Origin: Morella rubra
Taxonomy: Eukaryota; Streptophyta; Magnoliopsida; Fagales; Myricaceae
Length of the DNA stretch: 64,000 nt
Assembly (NCBI GenBank): GCA_003952965.2
Contig: CM025853.1
Span: 21,886,650-21,950,649 of the forward strand
Reading direction: 5' to 3'
Part shown: piece after piece, positions 45,277 to 57,100 of the stretch
Position numbering within the stretch: the first letter of the stretch is position 1
Layout: the number at the start of each line of letters is the position of its first letter
The notes under the pieces: generated by a model
Database searches by the model: none
What the model saw: the letters and a program-made list of their open reading frames with translations, nothing else
Told to the model about the DNA's origin: nothing
Made by a program: the position numbers and the translations under genes

Positions 45277-48200
45277 GTAAAGAGAGAACTTTTTAGATAG
45301 GAGCCCATTCCATACGATTAAATGTTTTTTCCATATCCACCTTGATAGCCATAACTCTCCCTTTCCCTTTCTTATGTTGGAAAGTATGGAAAGCTTCTGC
45401 TGCCAAAGTGAAATTTTCTTGAATAATTCTCTTTTGCACAAAAGCAAATTGATACGGAGAGATAAATCTTAGGAAAAAGGAGCGGAATCTAGTTGCTAAA
45501 TTTTTTTAAATAATTTTATCGACAGTATTACATAGGCTGAGGGGTCTGACATGAGTTACAAGGGTAGGATGATCCATTTTAGGGACCAAAGCAAGGAAGG
45601 TGGAGTTAAGTTCAGATGACATAATACTCATTAGAAAGAAATCTGGGACTTGTTTAATTAAATCTTGGCGAATAATAGTCCAATATGTTTGAAAGAAAAG
45701 CAAGGTCATACCATCCGGTCCCGGGGCCTTCATAGGATTCATAGAACGTAGGACTGCAAAAAATTCCTCTTAACCAGGAATAGCACTTAAAGAGAGTTGT
45801 TCAGATGGAGTTAAGACCTCAAAGAAGAGATTTGTCATCTCTAGAGGCAGAGAATCAGGTTGTTGAGAGGAAAAAATGGTTCACAAACATTTGACCAATA
45901 TCCTGTCGATCTGTGATCAATTGTTGGAGCTATCCTTGATAGAGTTGATTAAATTTTTGCTTCTACAGATGATAGTAGAAGTAAAAAAGAATTTAGTATT
46001 GAGCTCCTGGGTAGTAAGCCATTGAATGCGACATTTTTGCTTCCACAAGAGTTGCTCTCTTTGCAACTATTCATCCAACAAATTTTTTACATGGATCTCA
46101 TATTGATGATTACATTGGTTGTATGGTAAGGATTGAATTCGGCTGAGATCATCATTCAACTGTTTAATTCTATTGACAATGAAGCCAAAATAGAATTTTT
46201 TCCATTTCTTAAGAGCAACAGTGGTGGCCTTAACTTTTTTGACTCAGAGAACATTGTGCTCCAGAGCTTTGAGTAGACATTCTCCAAGTTTTAGATATGA
46301 CAGCAGCACAAGTAGGGTCCCTTGCCATGAAACTTTCAAAACGAAAAGGCTTTTGAAGAGGTATAGATAGACCCTCAATGTTAAGAATGATTGGAGAATG
46401 ATCTGAGGAAGAGCGAACAAGATGCTTGAGTGTGGCCTTTGGGTGTTGTTGTGTCCATAATACATTCACTCAACTTTTATCAAGTCGCTTTTGGATATTT
46501 GCTAAACCATGTATGCCATGAGATCACGTAAAATTATTGCCTTCAAAACCAATGTCAATAAGGCCAAGTTGACGAGCGAGTTGTTAGAATATAGTAGACT
46601 GTAGAGAATGATTAAATGGTTTGCTCCCTAGTTTTTCTCTAGGGCAAAGTACTGCATTAAAATCTCCAAGTAAAAGCCATGGTCCCATAATAGCATTTCC
46701 AACAATAGATAAAGTGGCCCAAAAATAAGGCTTAAAAGATGCATTTGGCGGACCATAAATAAAAGAGCAATAGAATGAAGAGATTGGGTCCTCTGAATAA
46801 AATAACACAGTCATCATATTTCCATATTTGCATAATACATAGAGAGAAAGTCCAGCTCTCTAAGATAGCAAAAGGCTTCCTTTAGTGCCAACCAGAGGAA
46901 CAAAAGCATAGTTATAATACTCTAGTCTATTAAGGATACTTATAGCCACAAGATCATAAACCTTAGATTCCATAAAATATATACAATCGAGATTACGATC
47001 CCTTATCATAGCTCTTAAAGATCTAAATGCTGAAGGTCAAACTAAGCCTCGACAATTCCATGAGAGAAGCTTTATTGCTCACTGGGAGGGGGGGCATGTA
47101 TAGGCTCGCCTTCTCAGCCATAGGGTCAATATGCAAGGGGTAGTTGGTGAAGTGCGGATGATATGATGATGTTTGTATTGCTTTATGAGGGCCCTGATTC
47201 TCATCCGAGTGAGCTTTTGACGAGCATTGAGAGTCTTGAAGAATGAAAACTATAGGATCAAAATGAGAACTCTCAATGGCCAATTTCTTTTGAAATGATA
47301 GAGCTGAATCTGCCTCATCTTCAGCCTTATGTTTTTCAGCACGTTTAGATGGCTCAGACTTGTGTGATTTTCAAGAAGGTTGGGATTTAAAGGAAGATTT
47401 GCTCCTAGAAGCAGCACAACCTTTTCCTTTCCCAACAAGACCAGAGTGTAGAGCTTGCAGCTCTACAATAGCTATAGGGTGGGATTGAAGTAGAAGGGCA
47501 GGGGGTGGTGGATAGTAGGCTGGTGGAAGATTAATGAGAGGAAAGGAGACTAAAGGAAAGTTCATGTAATTCTCAGCTTAAGCACCCATAATATCTTGAA
47601 CAAAAGGTGGTTGGAACTTTAACGTGTCAGCCAAATCATACTGGTCCATGGGGGAGAGAGAAGCTTGGTATGGATGAGAGGTATTGTGGGGTGGGGAAGG
47701 AGGAAGTTCCTAGATGGTGATAATATTAGAGAAGAAAGCACTAGGTGAAATTAGGGTAAGGGGCTAGAGGGTGCAGAAGAGAGAGGTTGCTTGCCATGGT
47801 CCATAGGTAAAGGTGAGATTGTGGGGGATGTTGTGGGAACTGGATTAGTAGGGGGATAGTAATTATAGATGAGGTAAAACAGTGGGAATTAGAAGTTAGA
47901 TGTGAGTTAATGAGAGGTTAAGCGGGATGATAAGTAGTTTCATTGGCACGATAATCTATAGTTAAAGTCTCCAGCTTTCTTTCATGATGGGGTGCCAGAT
48001 CAGATGCTTGTGTGGATAGGCTAAAGTCCATGGTATTAACATAGGGAAAGGTGAATTGATTGTAGGTATTTTGGTTAGAGTTAAGTGCACTTCAGAGGGG
48101 TAATGACTCAACATTAATTGAGGGTGTGACTTCGCATGATGAGGTGGCAGGGAATATTGAGGAGGCACAGAGAGATAGGCATCTTGATGGTTGATACCAG

Positions 48201-48350
48201 GCTCTTTGGTATCAGGAGCCTCGGAGGTATCAAATGGTTGGTGTTGTGGAGAGATTGCACTTGGGGTTCCATGGGAAGAGATCCTTGTACCATAACAAGA
48301 GGTTTCCTGTCGATTTCCATTTACCAATTTTACTGCAGGTTGCCATAGGG

Positions 48351-48675
48351 TAAGCTGCTAGTACATGATTGGTTGCTCTAAGCTATGTTCAAAAGGTATC
48401 TGAAAAGGTAAGTGTAATGGGTGGTTGGTAAAATATATTACGATTGCTACTATTAAATTTTGTATTTTTAACACAATTTTCTTCCTTCTAAGTTTCTCTA
48501 GCATCGGACTTAAATGTACAACTACATGTCAAGAGATGTGACAAGCTAGTTTTGGTTATGCTTACAATCGTCGACAGGTAGCTTTAGCTCTCGTAAGTGG
48601 TCTAATGCTACCACCTGCATCGCTACCCTATGGCAAAATCAGTCATTGTTACCGGTGCTAACGTGGAGTGGTGAT
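48351..48675. other. Intergenic DNA between LINE and hAT element
   Basis: Nothing recognised; it may contain the missing 5' junction of the LINE. Confidence 0.3.
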
Positions 48676-49456
48676 TAGGGCTGTATTCAAATCGAGTTGA
48701 ATTGAGTATTGACTGTTTGAACTCGGCTTGTTAGAAAGATATGCGAGTTCAAGCTCGAGCCAAGTTTTTGCAAGGGTGTTCGAACTTGACTCATTTGAAA
48801 TATTTCATATTCGAACTAGTTCGAGTTCGATTAAACATATAGACACAAGTCGAGTTCAAGCTTATTCAAGTCGAGCTCAAACTCAAGTCAACCAACAAAA
48901 TTTGCGCTTAGAAAACATAGATATCACAAACAAAACTCAAATAAAGCCTCGACATATGGTGTCATAGTACATAATACACGACATATCATAAACACTTGAC
49001 ATTTGTGCAAACTTTATTTTAAAAAATACTAGATTCATATATAACCTATATTAGTTGGCAAAAATGACTGACAACATATATTTAATATATAGAAGGCATA
49101 ACAAATCCTTATAGATAATACTAATCTATTTATATATCAATATAATCAAATGCACATTTTACTAATATGTGACTATTGAATATAAACTAACAAATAAATA
49201 AGAAACTTATAATACATACAAGTGTACCGAGCTTTTAAATAAACTCACATGAATCGAGTTGAGCTTTTTACGAGTTTTGTTCGAAAGCTTAAATCAAATC
49301 GAGCTGAGTTTGACTCATTTAATATTAAAGCCAGAAATGGTATTCGAACTCGGCTTGTTTATTAAACGAACCGAGCTCGAGTTGAAGTTATTTGAGCCAA
49401 GTTCGAGTTGTTCATAAACAATTTGGCATGAACAACTTGGTTCATTTATTGCCTTA
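48676..49456. mobile_element. hAT-like non-autonomous element
   Basis: 781 bp. Short termini TAGGGCTG (left) and TAAGGCAA (right end reversed). The flanks give an 8-bp near-duplication gtggtgat / atggtgat (48668-48675, 49457-49464). Both subterminal regions are full of gagttcgagctcga-like words in inverted orientation. The interior is AT-rich and non-coding. Confidence 0.65.
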
Positions 49457-49883
49457 ATGGTGATCTATTTTTCACACTGGTGATCGTTAAACCGAATACT
49501 ATCTGTATAAGTGCCCAACCCTAGCCAAAGACCATATGCAACACCTTTTGTACACTAGTCTCGAGCAAATTTGATCTAACTTGATAGCACTAAAAGGCTT
49601 GATGCCACGACAAATTTTGGATATATGTAATATTTGTTTACTACACATTTTATTTAAATCACGAGATTTGTTACTGTAAGGAGTAGCCAGAATTTAAGAG
49701 TTTACCAATTGTATCTCAACTCATCCCATCACGGCATACCAATCAAGTTGTGTGCCCAAGAGAAAAAAATACAAATTATATATGCAGCCAAGCATCTAAC
49801 AACTTCGTCCCCCCCCTTTCCCCCTTTTTCAAAATTAGAAAGACAAGACAAAAACCCCTGTCATGTAATGTAAAGGTTTTAGG
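49457..49883. other. Intergenic DNA upstream of P4H1
   Basis: No gene or element recognised apart from a C-rich patch near 49809-49825. Confidence 0.3.
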
Positions 49884-50130
49884 AGTTCTGTTATTGTGCT
49901 AAGCACTATTGTGCTGAGCATGCTGAGCAACGATTGAAATTAAAAGCTTCAAAATTCAAGGGCTCAGATCGCGTCACATTAAAAACTAGAGATCCGACGA
50001 CTGTAGTTATACACATTATTTAAAATATTCAAAATATTTTAATTAAAGTGACGTGATCTGAATTCTTGAATTTTGAAGTTTTTAATCTCAACCGTTCCTC
50101 AGCATGCTCAGTATAACACAATAACCCTCA
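49884..50130. mobile_element. Mutator-like MITE upstream of P4H1
   Basis: 247 bp imperfect palindrome. The left arm words (gttattgtgct, gagcatgctgag, cttcaaaattcaag, cagatcgcgtcac) recur reversed in the right arm. The flanks ggttttagg (49875-49883) and ggtttttagg (50131-50140) form a near-perfect 9-10 bp target duplication. It lies about 400 bp before the P4H1 start codon, so it may be part of the promoter region. Confidence 0.75.
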
Positions 50131-50524
50131 GGTTTTTAGGGTCGCGTGGGAAAAAAAAAAAAAAAAAAAGGTTTTAAGGTCAGCGGGTTCACACCAAGTC
50201 AACAGGGCTTCCTTTGCAATTTCCTGTTACTGTGCATCCGAGTTATGGAAAATTGACACCTTGAGATTCTAAAAATTAGAAAAAAGATAAAAAGAAAGGT
50301 AGGTAAATAAAAAAACATGCAACAAACGAGGATGACTACCGTTGTTTCTTCGTCTCTGTCCAAAACGTTGATTCTTCGCTCCCCACGGTCGAAGGGGTCT
50401 CAGGCTCGTTCTCTCTCTCTCTCCAAGACCAAGACCGAAAAGAAAAAAAAAAAAAGAAAGAGAAATTCCCTATTCCCTTTGTTGCTGCTCGCTTTCCCGT
50501 GCGAGGCGAGTCGAAAAAGAAGCC

Positions 50525-53500
50525 ATGCCTGCGCCTGCGATGAAGATCGTGTTTGGGCTGCTGACACTCGTCACTATAGGAATGATTGTAGGTAACGTGA
50601 TCAAGATCAGTCGCATTACACTCGATTATCAAAACCCTGATGTCGCTCCTCAATTTGATCTCAAGTTTCTCAGCCTCTTCTTCATTTCTCTTTTTTGACT
50701 GCTGACTTGAAATCCTTTGCTTGTTTGGTTCATTTCGTATTCATCTGATTTTCTATCTTTTAACCAGTTTACACTTCACCCATTAGTTTGTTTCCCGAGA
50801 AAATTACTGGTTTGGATCTTTATTGCCGTGTTCTTGTGCTCTTTTTCCTTTTTCTTTCGTTGGAAGAGCATCAGAAACCGAGCTTAATCACTCCCACGCA
50901 TGTCCTTGCCGTGTTGAGTGTGGACGTTTCCTTTCTTTTCTGAGTGCAAGGACCAGGAGAAGATAAGAAGAGATTTATACTTAGGCACCTATGTTTTCTT
51001 TTCATTTTTCTAGGAACCAAAGATATCTTCTTCAGTCTTCCCTTTCGATAAAGGGGGTCCCACGTGTTGAGTGCTCGGGAGAGCCACTAATCGTTTGCCT
51101 CTCAAGTTCATGAAACCTCGTGAACGGCTCTGTGCTTAGTTCTGAAATATAAGGTCATTTTTGCTAGCGGCACATTTGTGTTACGTTATTGTTTATTATC
51201 CATGTTATCACTAACTACTTGTGTAATTTTACTGACTTCTTGTTTTTTGACCATTCTAGGTGCTTTGTTTCAATTGTCATTCATACGAAAGTTGGAAGAG
51301 TCCCATGGTATATTTCTTAGGCATTTTATCTATTACATGTCTCTCACACACACACACACAGAGTAACCTTCTTAGATTGCTCCTTTGCATATGCTTTCCT
51401 AAGTCAGGAAAAAATTGAATCATACATTTCAGTTTTGCAGGCAATTACCAGGTTTAGGTTGTGGGGATGAAATTTTACTTTTGAAATCATATCAGTGAAT
51501 AAAGCGAACAAATTCAGGCCATATTTGTGAAAATCATATCTTCTCATACTTTTTGGAGGATCACTTCAGCTTAGTGTCAACGCTAGGATATTCTTCTATT
51601 CCCGGGATATTGATTGTTGATTGTTGTGTTCATTCTGAAACAGTAGTTTCACAGCTGATGTATATGTTCCTTAGTTATATTTATTTAGTGTTTGTTTTAT
51701 CAAACAAAATAGTTAATAACCAGATTTTCCATGGGTAGACATTCCATCTTTTAGAAGATTGCAGGGAAATGAGAATGATGGCTATCTTCAACTGCCCAGA
51801 GGTTGGTATGCCTCCACAATTGAGTTCCACATTAAAAAATTTTGATTTCAGTCAACTATAATATGGTTGCATCTGAGAACAAGAAAGTGGGCCCATGTCA
51901 TGAGTTACCTATATACAAATTCTGACTTGGACTTATGGCATCACAGCATGTGTAGTCTGAACTTGAAATGTGTAAAGAACTTTGAAATGCTGTTTTCAAC
52001 ATCTTACCATTTTTAACTGCTTCAGAAGAGTAGGCTTAGTATAGCATTACTTTGAGAACTAGTGACGATATTCTTTTTTTTTTTCTGGTTGAATTTTTTT
52101 CCAGCCATAGAGTTATTGGAGTCACATTTTATTTTATTTTATGTATTATAGAGAATTGGGTGTAGTTTGGGAGTTATCTTTCTCTGATTGATTATATTCT
52201 TCTTTTTACAATTTTCAGGTAATCCTCACTGGGAAAACGACAAGGACGCAAGAATTTTACGTATTGGATATGTATGTTCATGATTTTGTTATCCATCTTC
52301 AATTTTTATGGTCTTTGTATCTCATGCCATGAAATAGTTCTTTTTGGATTCTCGTCCTAGAAGGGGGGGGGGGAGGAATGCTTTTTTCTCTCTTTTCTTT
52401 TTTACTGGATCTGGATTTTGAAATAGTAAATTTTGAAGCATGCTTGATGCTATTAGTGGGTTGAGATGGAGAATCAGCCACTATATCATGCTTACATTCC
52501 ATAAGGAGAAATATCATATGTTTGTTGCATGTATGTGCTTATGAAATGGTTTCGACTTGTATGGAGGAATTAAGTACTTACTTATCTTTGGTTGGAGTAG
52601 GTTATCTGTATGTACTAAGTAGGGCAGTAATATATTGTGTATATTTACAAGTAGTGTGGTTATTCATTTTATGCCGATGTTTATTTGTTTAACTTATCCA
52701 CCACAGTAGGTGGGGTAGGGTCTGGGGAAGAATATGTGAAAAGGAAGGTAATTGGTGATTTTATTTGAAATTGTCCAAAACCTTGAATTTGACTCTGATT
52801 CCTGTGATGAATAGGTAATATGATTTATATAACAGGTCTACTTTTTCTCCTTCTCCACCACAAACATACATCGGGGATGCCCTTTATCTTACTTCTTGTT
52901 TAACTTGCATATGTTGTGTTACAAACAATCTGTTGTCTATAGTACAGGAAATTGTTTACTACTAAGTTTGTTTCTTCTGGAAAACAGTTCTTATGTTTCC
53001 GTTTTGCCAAAACTTTCATGCTCAAGTCTCCCTTTTTATTTTCTGTTTGTTTTTTCTATGCAGGTCAAGCCTGAAATAATTAGCTGGTCACCTCGAATAA
53101 TTGTACTGCATAATTTTTTGAGCATGGAGGTAAGTGTATAAGCTATTTTATAGTATCTTCCAATGTTGGCATGATTATCCCTTGCTCTTTACGCGTTTAA
53201 TATGTGCGATGCTATGGTACTTCTGCAAAAAGTAGAATCTGGAGCTGAACATTCATTATTATATCTTTAGATCTAAAAAACTGTTTGTTTCTGGATCTCT
53301 GTTTGTATCTTGATTAGGAAGCAATAAGTTCAATTAAACAGTGTGATAAGTAGAGATATTGAAACCTGCAACTGTGTAATTTATGATAGTCATCCTATCC
53401 TCTACTCACTAGCACAGGATTGATACTATTTCCTGCTTTCTTTTGACCAGCATTGTATATTATATACAACCACAAGAACTATAACAAGGATTTGAAGTTT

Positions 53501-54139
53501 TCTTAATCAAACTTAGACATCAAAAGGCAACTAGCATAAAATGTTGATCATGTTCAAACTTCTTCTACTTCATATGCTTCCAAACGATGAGACCGGAGTA
53601 ATACGTGCAAAGTCACATCTCTGAATTTTATGATTTACTTGTTGTTTCTCTGGTACGTTATACTCCTTGCTACCTTGTAGAATAGGCTTTTCCAAGAGTC
53701 ATTCTCCAAAGCTTAAAATTTAAAACTGCTATCAGTAAAGGTGTCTTCATGTGTATGGGTGAAGCTCCCATACAGGATTATTGATCTCAAGCCAGCAGGG
53801 GCTGAGTGAACATGAATGCACTTTGTGTAGATATATAAAACTAATGGAATGAAAGCTTGACAAAGTATACTTTAAAACTATGGAGAAACAAAGTAGTACT
53901 TTAAAGTGGAGAACTGTTGGTTTTTACAGGAATGCGACTACCTTAGAGCTATGGCCCTCCCTCGTCTTCAAATTTCCACTGTAGTGGATACAAAAACTGG
54001 CAAGGTAGATCCTTTCTTTCCAATAACTTGTTTACTGTTATTTTTCATTAAGTTATACTCTTATTTCTCTGTCAGCTATTGGTAGCTCCTCTGTTGGGGG
54101 AATGTCAATTTATAGCTACATCAAATAACAATCATGTTG

Positions 54140-54173
<34 letters not shown>

Positions 54174-57100
54174 CTCTCTGTGTCAGATTTATTTACAGCC
54201 TTCTAGTGTCAACATAGATGTAGGACATAGTTTTGATACTCAAGCTGACATACAATAGCAATAAAGGAACTTTAGGCTGGTTTCTCGAGAATTAGGTGGC
54301 CAAAAAAGTTGGGAAAAAAGGTGCGAATTCATACATTGTAACAGCTGGGGATAGTGTTTGGGAAGAGATCTGCTGGAAGGAAACTTAGGGTTTCTAATAA
54401 GTCAAGGAAAGGGTAGTGTTTGAAGGTAAAACAAAGTAGAAAACTTGTGTGATGAGTGCCGTTCCAAGGCTGTAAAATAGGAGTGTTTGAAAAACTAAAC
54501 AAATGTAAGAAACCAATCTAACTGGACTGAACTGGTGAATTTGGTCTGTTTTCTGAGGCTTCTGGCATGGTTCAGCTGTTCCACTTAAGTACAAAGGGTG
54601 TACACGACAGGAACTGCTGAATATTACAATTGGAGGTTTCATCTATTAAGATTGTCCTGAAAAAAGAACTATGAGTATTGCCACAAGCAGATACCCAATC
54701 AAACAAAGATCTGAGGAATAAGGCTGCTAATACATTCCTTGAAAGTTACTCATAAATGTGAAATTGTTTCTTTCTCTTTTGATAATCTCCCAAATGCATG
54801 GCGGACTACATTTGTGAAGTATCACTACTTTTGTTATTCCCAAATGTCCCTTTTCAAACAAAAGAGAAAAGTTGATCACCATTCTTCAATAAAGGATTAT
54901 GCACTATGTAGCTATGTTCAAGTTTTTTAAAGTCTTAATTACCTATATGGTCCCTATGATATGAACTTTTAAAAAATTAGTCATTGTTGTACAACTTTGA
55001 ACAGGTCAGTTCTTATGGTTCATTTTGTAGACATATGAGTCATTTCGTCCACCAAAAGTTAGCCGACTGACAAGAACCGAATTTGTGATAGGCTATTTGA
55101 CCTTAACAATGGATATCCCGACCCAAAATGTCGGTCTTCCTTTAGTTGATTAACTTTTGGTGAGCAGAAAGACCCATATGTCTAAATAATGGACCATAGG
55201 GACCGGTCTGTATAAAGTTGTACCCCAATGACTAATTTGTTAAAAATTAATAATATAGAGACTATAGGGGTAATTAAACCTTTTTTAAATACTTGGGATG
55301 GTAGCTGGGTTTTGGTTGCCTTATTGATAAATGGGGTTTTTTTTTTGGCTGGTAGCAGGTTAAATAATTAACTTGTTCTTTTATCTTTATATTTTATGTA
55401 CTCAGACAAGTTCTTTTGTGCAATTAGAATATTGTTTGCTCCCCCCAACAACAAAAAAAAAAGTTCATTTTAGTTACATAAATCTTTCATTGAGCAAATA
55501 TGAAGAAAATATCAAAATGTAAGGCTTTCTGAATAGGCATGCATGTGGATATACCTAATATGGCTAGGGCTATGCAGCGGTCAACGGCCCATTGCGGTTA
55601 CAGGAGTGGTTCCCATTTTCGCCGTGGGGCAGGGATTTCCCACTGCCAACCGCTGAAAAAGTTGAAAAAAAAAATACAGAGGGGGCACTGTGGGGAGATT
55701 GGGAGTTGAAGAAGGGAGGGTGGGGAGTTTTCAGGACCCCCCCTCCCTTCTTCTCACCTTCCTTGTTCCCCCACTCCCCCCATTTTCTCTCACTCGCCGA
55801 TCCTCTCTTATCTCTCTCAACTATCGCCTCCTTCTCTGTGCTTTTTTTTTTTTTTTTTGGCGATTTGAAGATTAGGTTACGGCTTGAATTTCTGGATTCA
55901 AGGATTTGTTGCAATTTGCTTGTGATTTGTTGCATTTTGCTCTTGATTTTTGTTGCGTTGTGACTGTGCAATAAGGGTGGCAGTAACTGCCCACTGCTAT
56001 TGCCGAACTGGCACTGGTTACTACCCATAACGGGGCCGGGGGCGGTGTCCGAATTTGGGGAACTGCCCAAGCCGGTAGCGGTGCCAGTAGGGAATGGAAT
56101 CACCCCCAATTCCACTGCTACCCAGTCCTAAATATGGCATTTGGTTTTGGAGATTCAATATGTCTCTGGCATCAAGAAATTGGGGCATGCAATGCCTTGG
56201 AAACTGAATGCTTAGGAATGTAATGATGCCCACATATGGTTAAGAGTCAGATGAGATTACCTTGGACATGAGATCCTTGCTTCTTTGTTCTTCCCGTGTA
56301 CCCCGCTGTATAATGATCAGCTCTTTTAGTATATTAGCGTTAAATAACATACACTAAAATGGGAGCAAAGGAAGAAATGATTATAATACCACGAAACCCT
56401 AAATAATAAATAATAGTATGGAACTTGACCAACTTATGCGGGCAATATATCAAAACAAAGTTGGCCTAAACAAAACCATCATACAACCAACGTAGAATCC
56501 ATTATCATGTCTGATGGCTTCAGCAATTTGTTAGTTTATACGTGACCACATAACTATATTTCCATCATAAATTCATAAAAAGTGACAGGAGGTTGCCTTA
56601 CTTTGTCAGATTTGAAAATGACAATACTGTAGTAATTTTGCCACATTTCCTTGCCATGGAAGGATGCCTGACCATTTCATGGAGATCTCCGTTTCCTCAA
56701 GACTTGAGCTTTTGTTGTATTTTGAATGTTTGCTGGCATCTGGATTCCTATGACGTCCTGGACAATAACTTGGTGTTTGGGAATAAAAATTTTGTTAAAA
56801 TTTTAGGGTAAAATTTTAGAGTTGGTGAAAAAGTTGTTGAAAAAGTGAAAAAAGTTGGGAAAAAAGTGAGGAGAGAGAAATTGTTGTAATGATGATAAAA
56901 TTTTAAGAGAATAAACGCTATGTAAACTTGGGAATGCTTAAGAATATTGAGGACAGGAAATGTGAAAATATTCCATACTACAGAATGCCAAGAGTGTGTT
57001 GTCACGATCCAATCATAATAAAAAACATAAGAGCTCTTGATATGAACATTTGATTGCCTCAAAAGATATGTCTCTTGTTTTTCCTCCTCCTGTTTAACTT

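Larger units (their letters stand above)
40920..48350 (-). mobile_element. Decayed L1-type LINE with nested insertions
   Basis: Read leftwards the order is: end of ORF1 (about 48350-47290, Pro-rich, no zinc knuckle seen), AP endonuclease (47065-46230: LLSWNCRGL, YGPPN, LLLGDFNAV, SDHSPI), reverse transcriptase (45745-43810: NPMKAPGPDGMT, RGLRQGDPLLSYLFI, the FANDLILLG active-site region with N in place of the second-position D of the usual FADD), zf-RVT (43400-41530: NGATINIWHDP.., GKFSVKSA, WNLKLHARLKHFLWKV) and an RNase H-like end (41440-41180). Many stops and frameshifts make it inactive. It is interrupted by a solo LTR (42000-43166) and a TRIM (43408-43734) and has a 573-bp internal duplication. 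The 5' end of ORF1 is missing. I could not find the target duplication, so both outer limits are approximate. Confidence 0.9.

Noticed and set aside
43806-45308. Three separate reverse-transcriptase genes
   Set aside because: They are parts of one LINE split by stops and a 573-bp tandem duplication.
55570-56115. 181-codon minus-strand frame in P4H1 intron 6
   Set aside because: It coincides with a complete hAT element and contains low-complexity Lys/Gly-rich segments; no homology was recognised.
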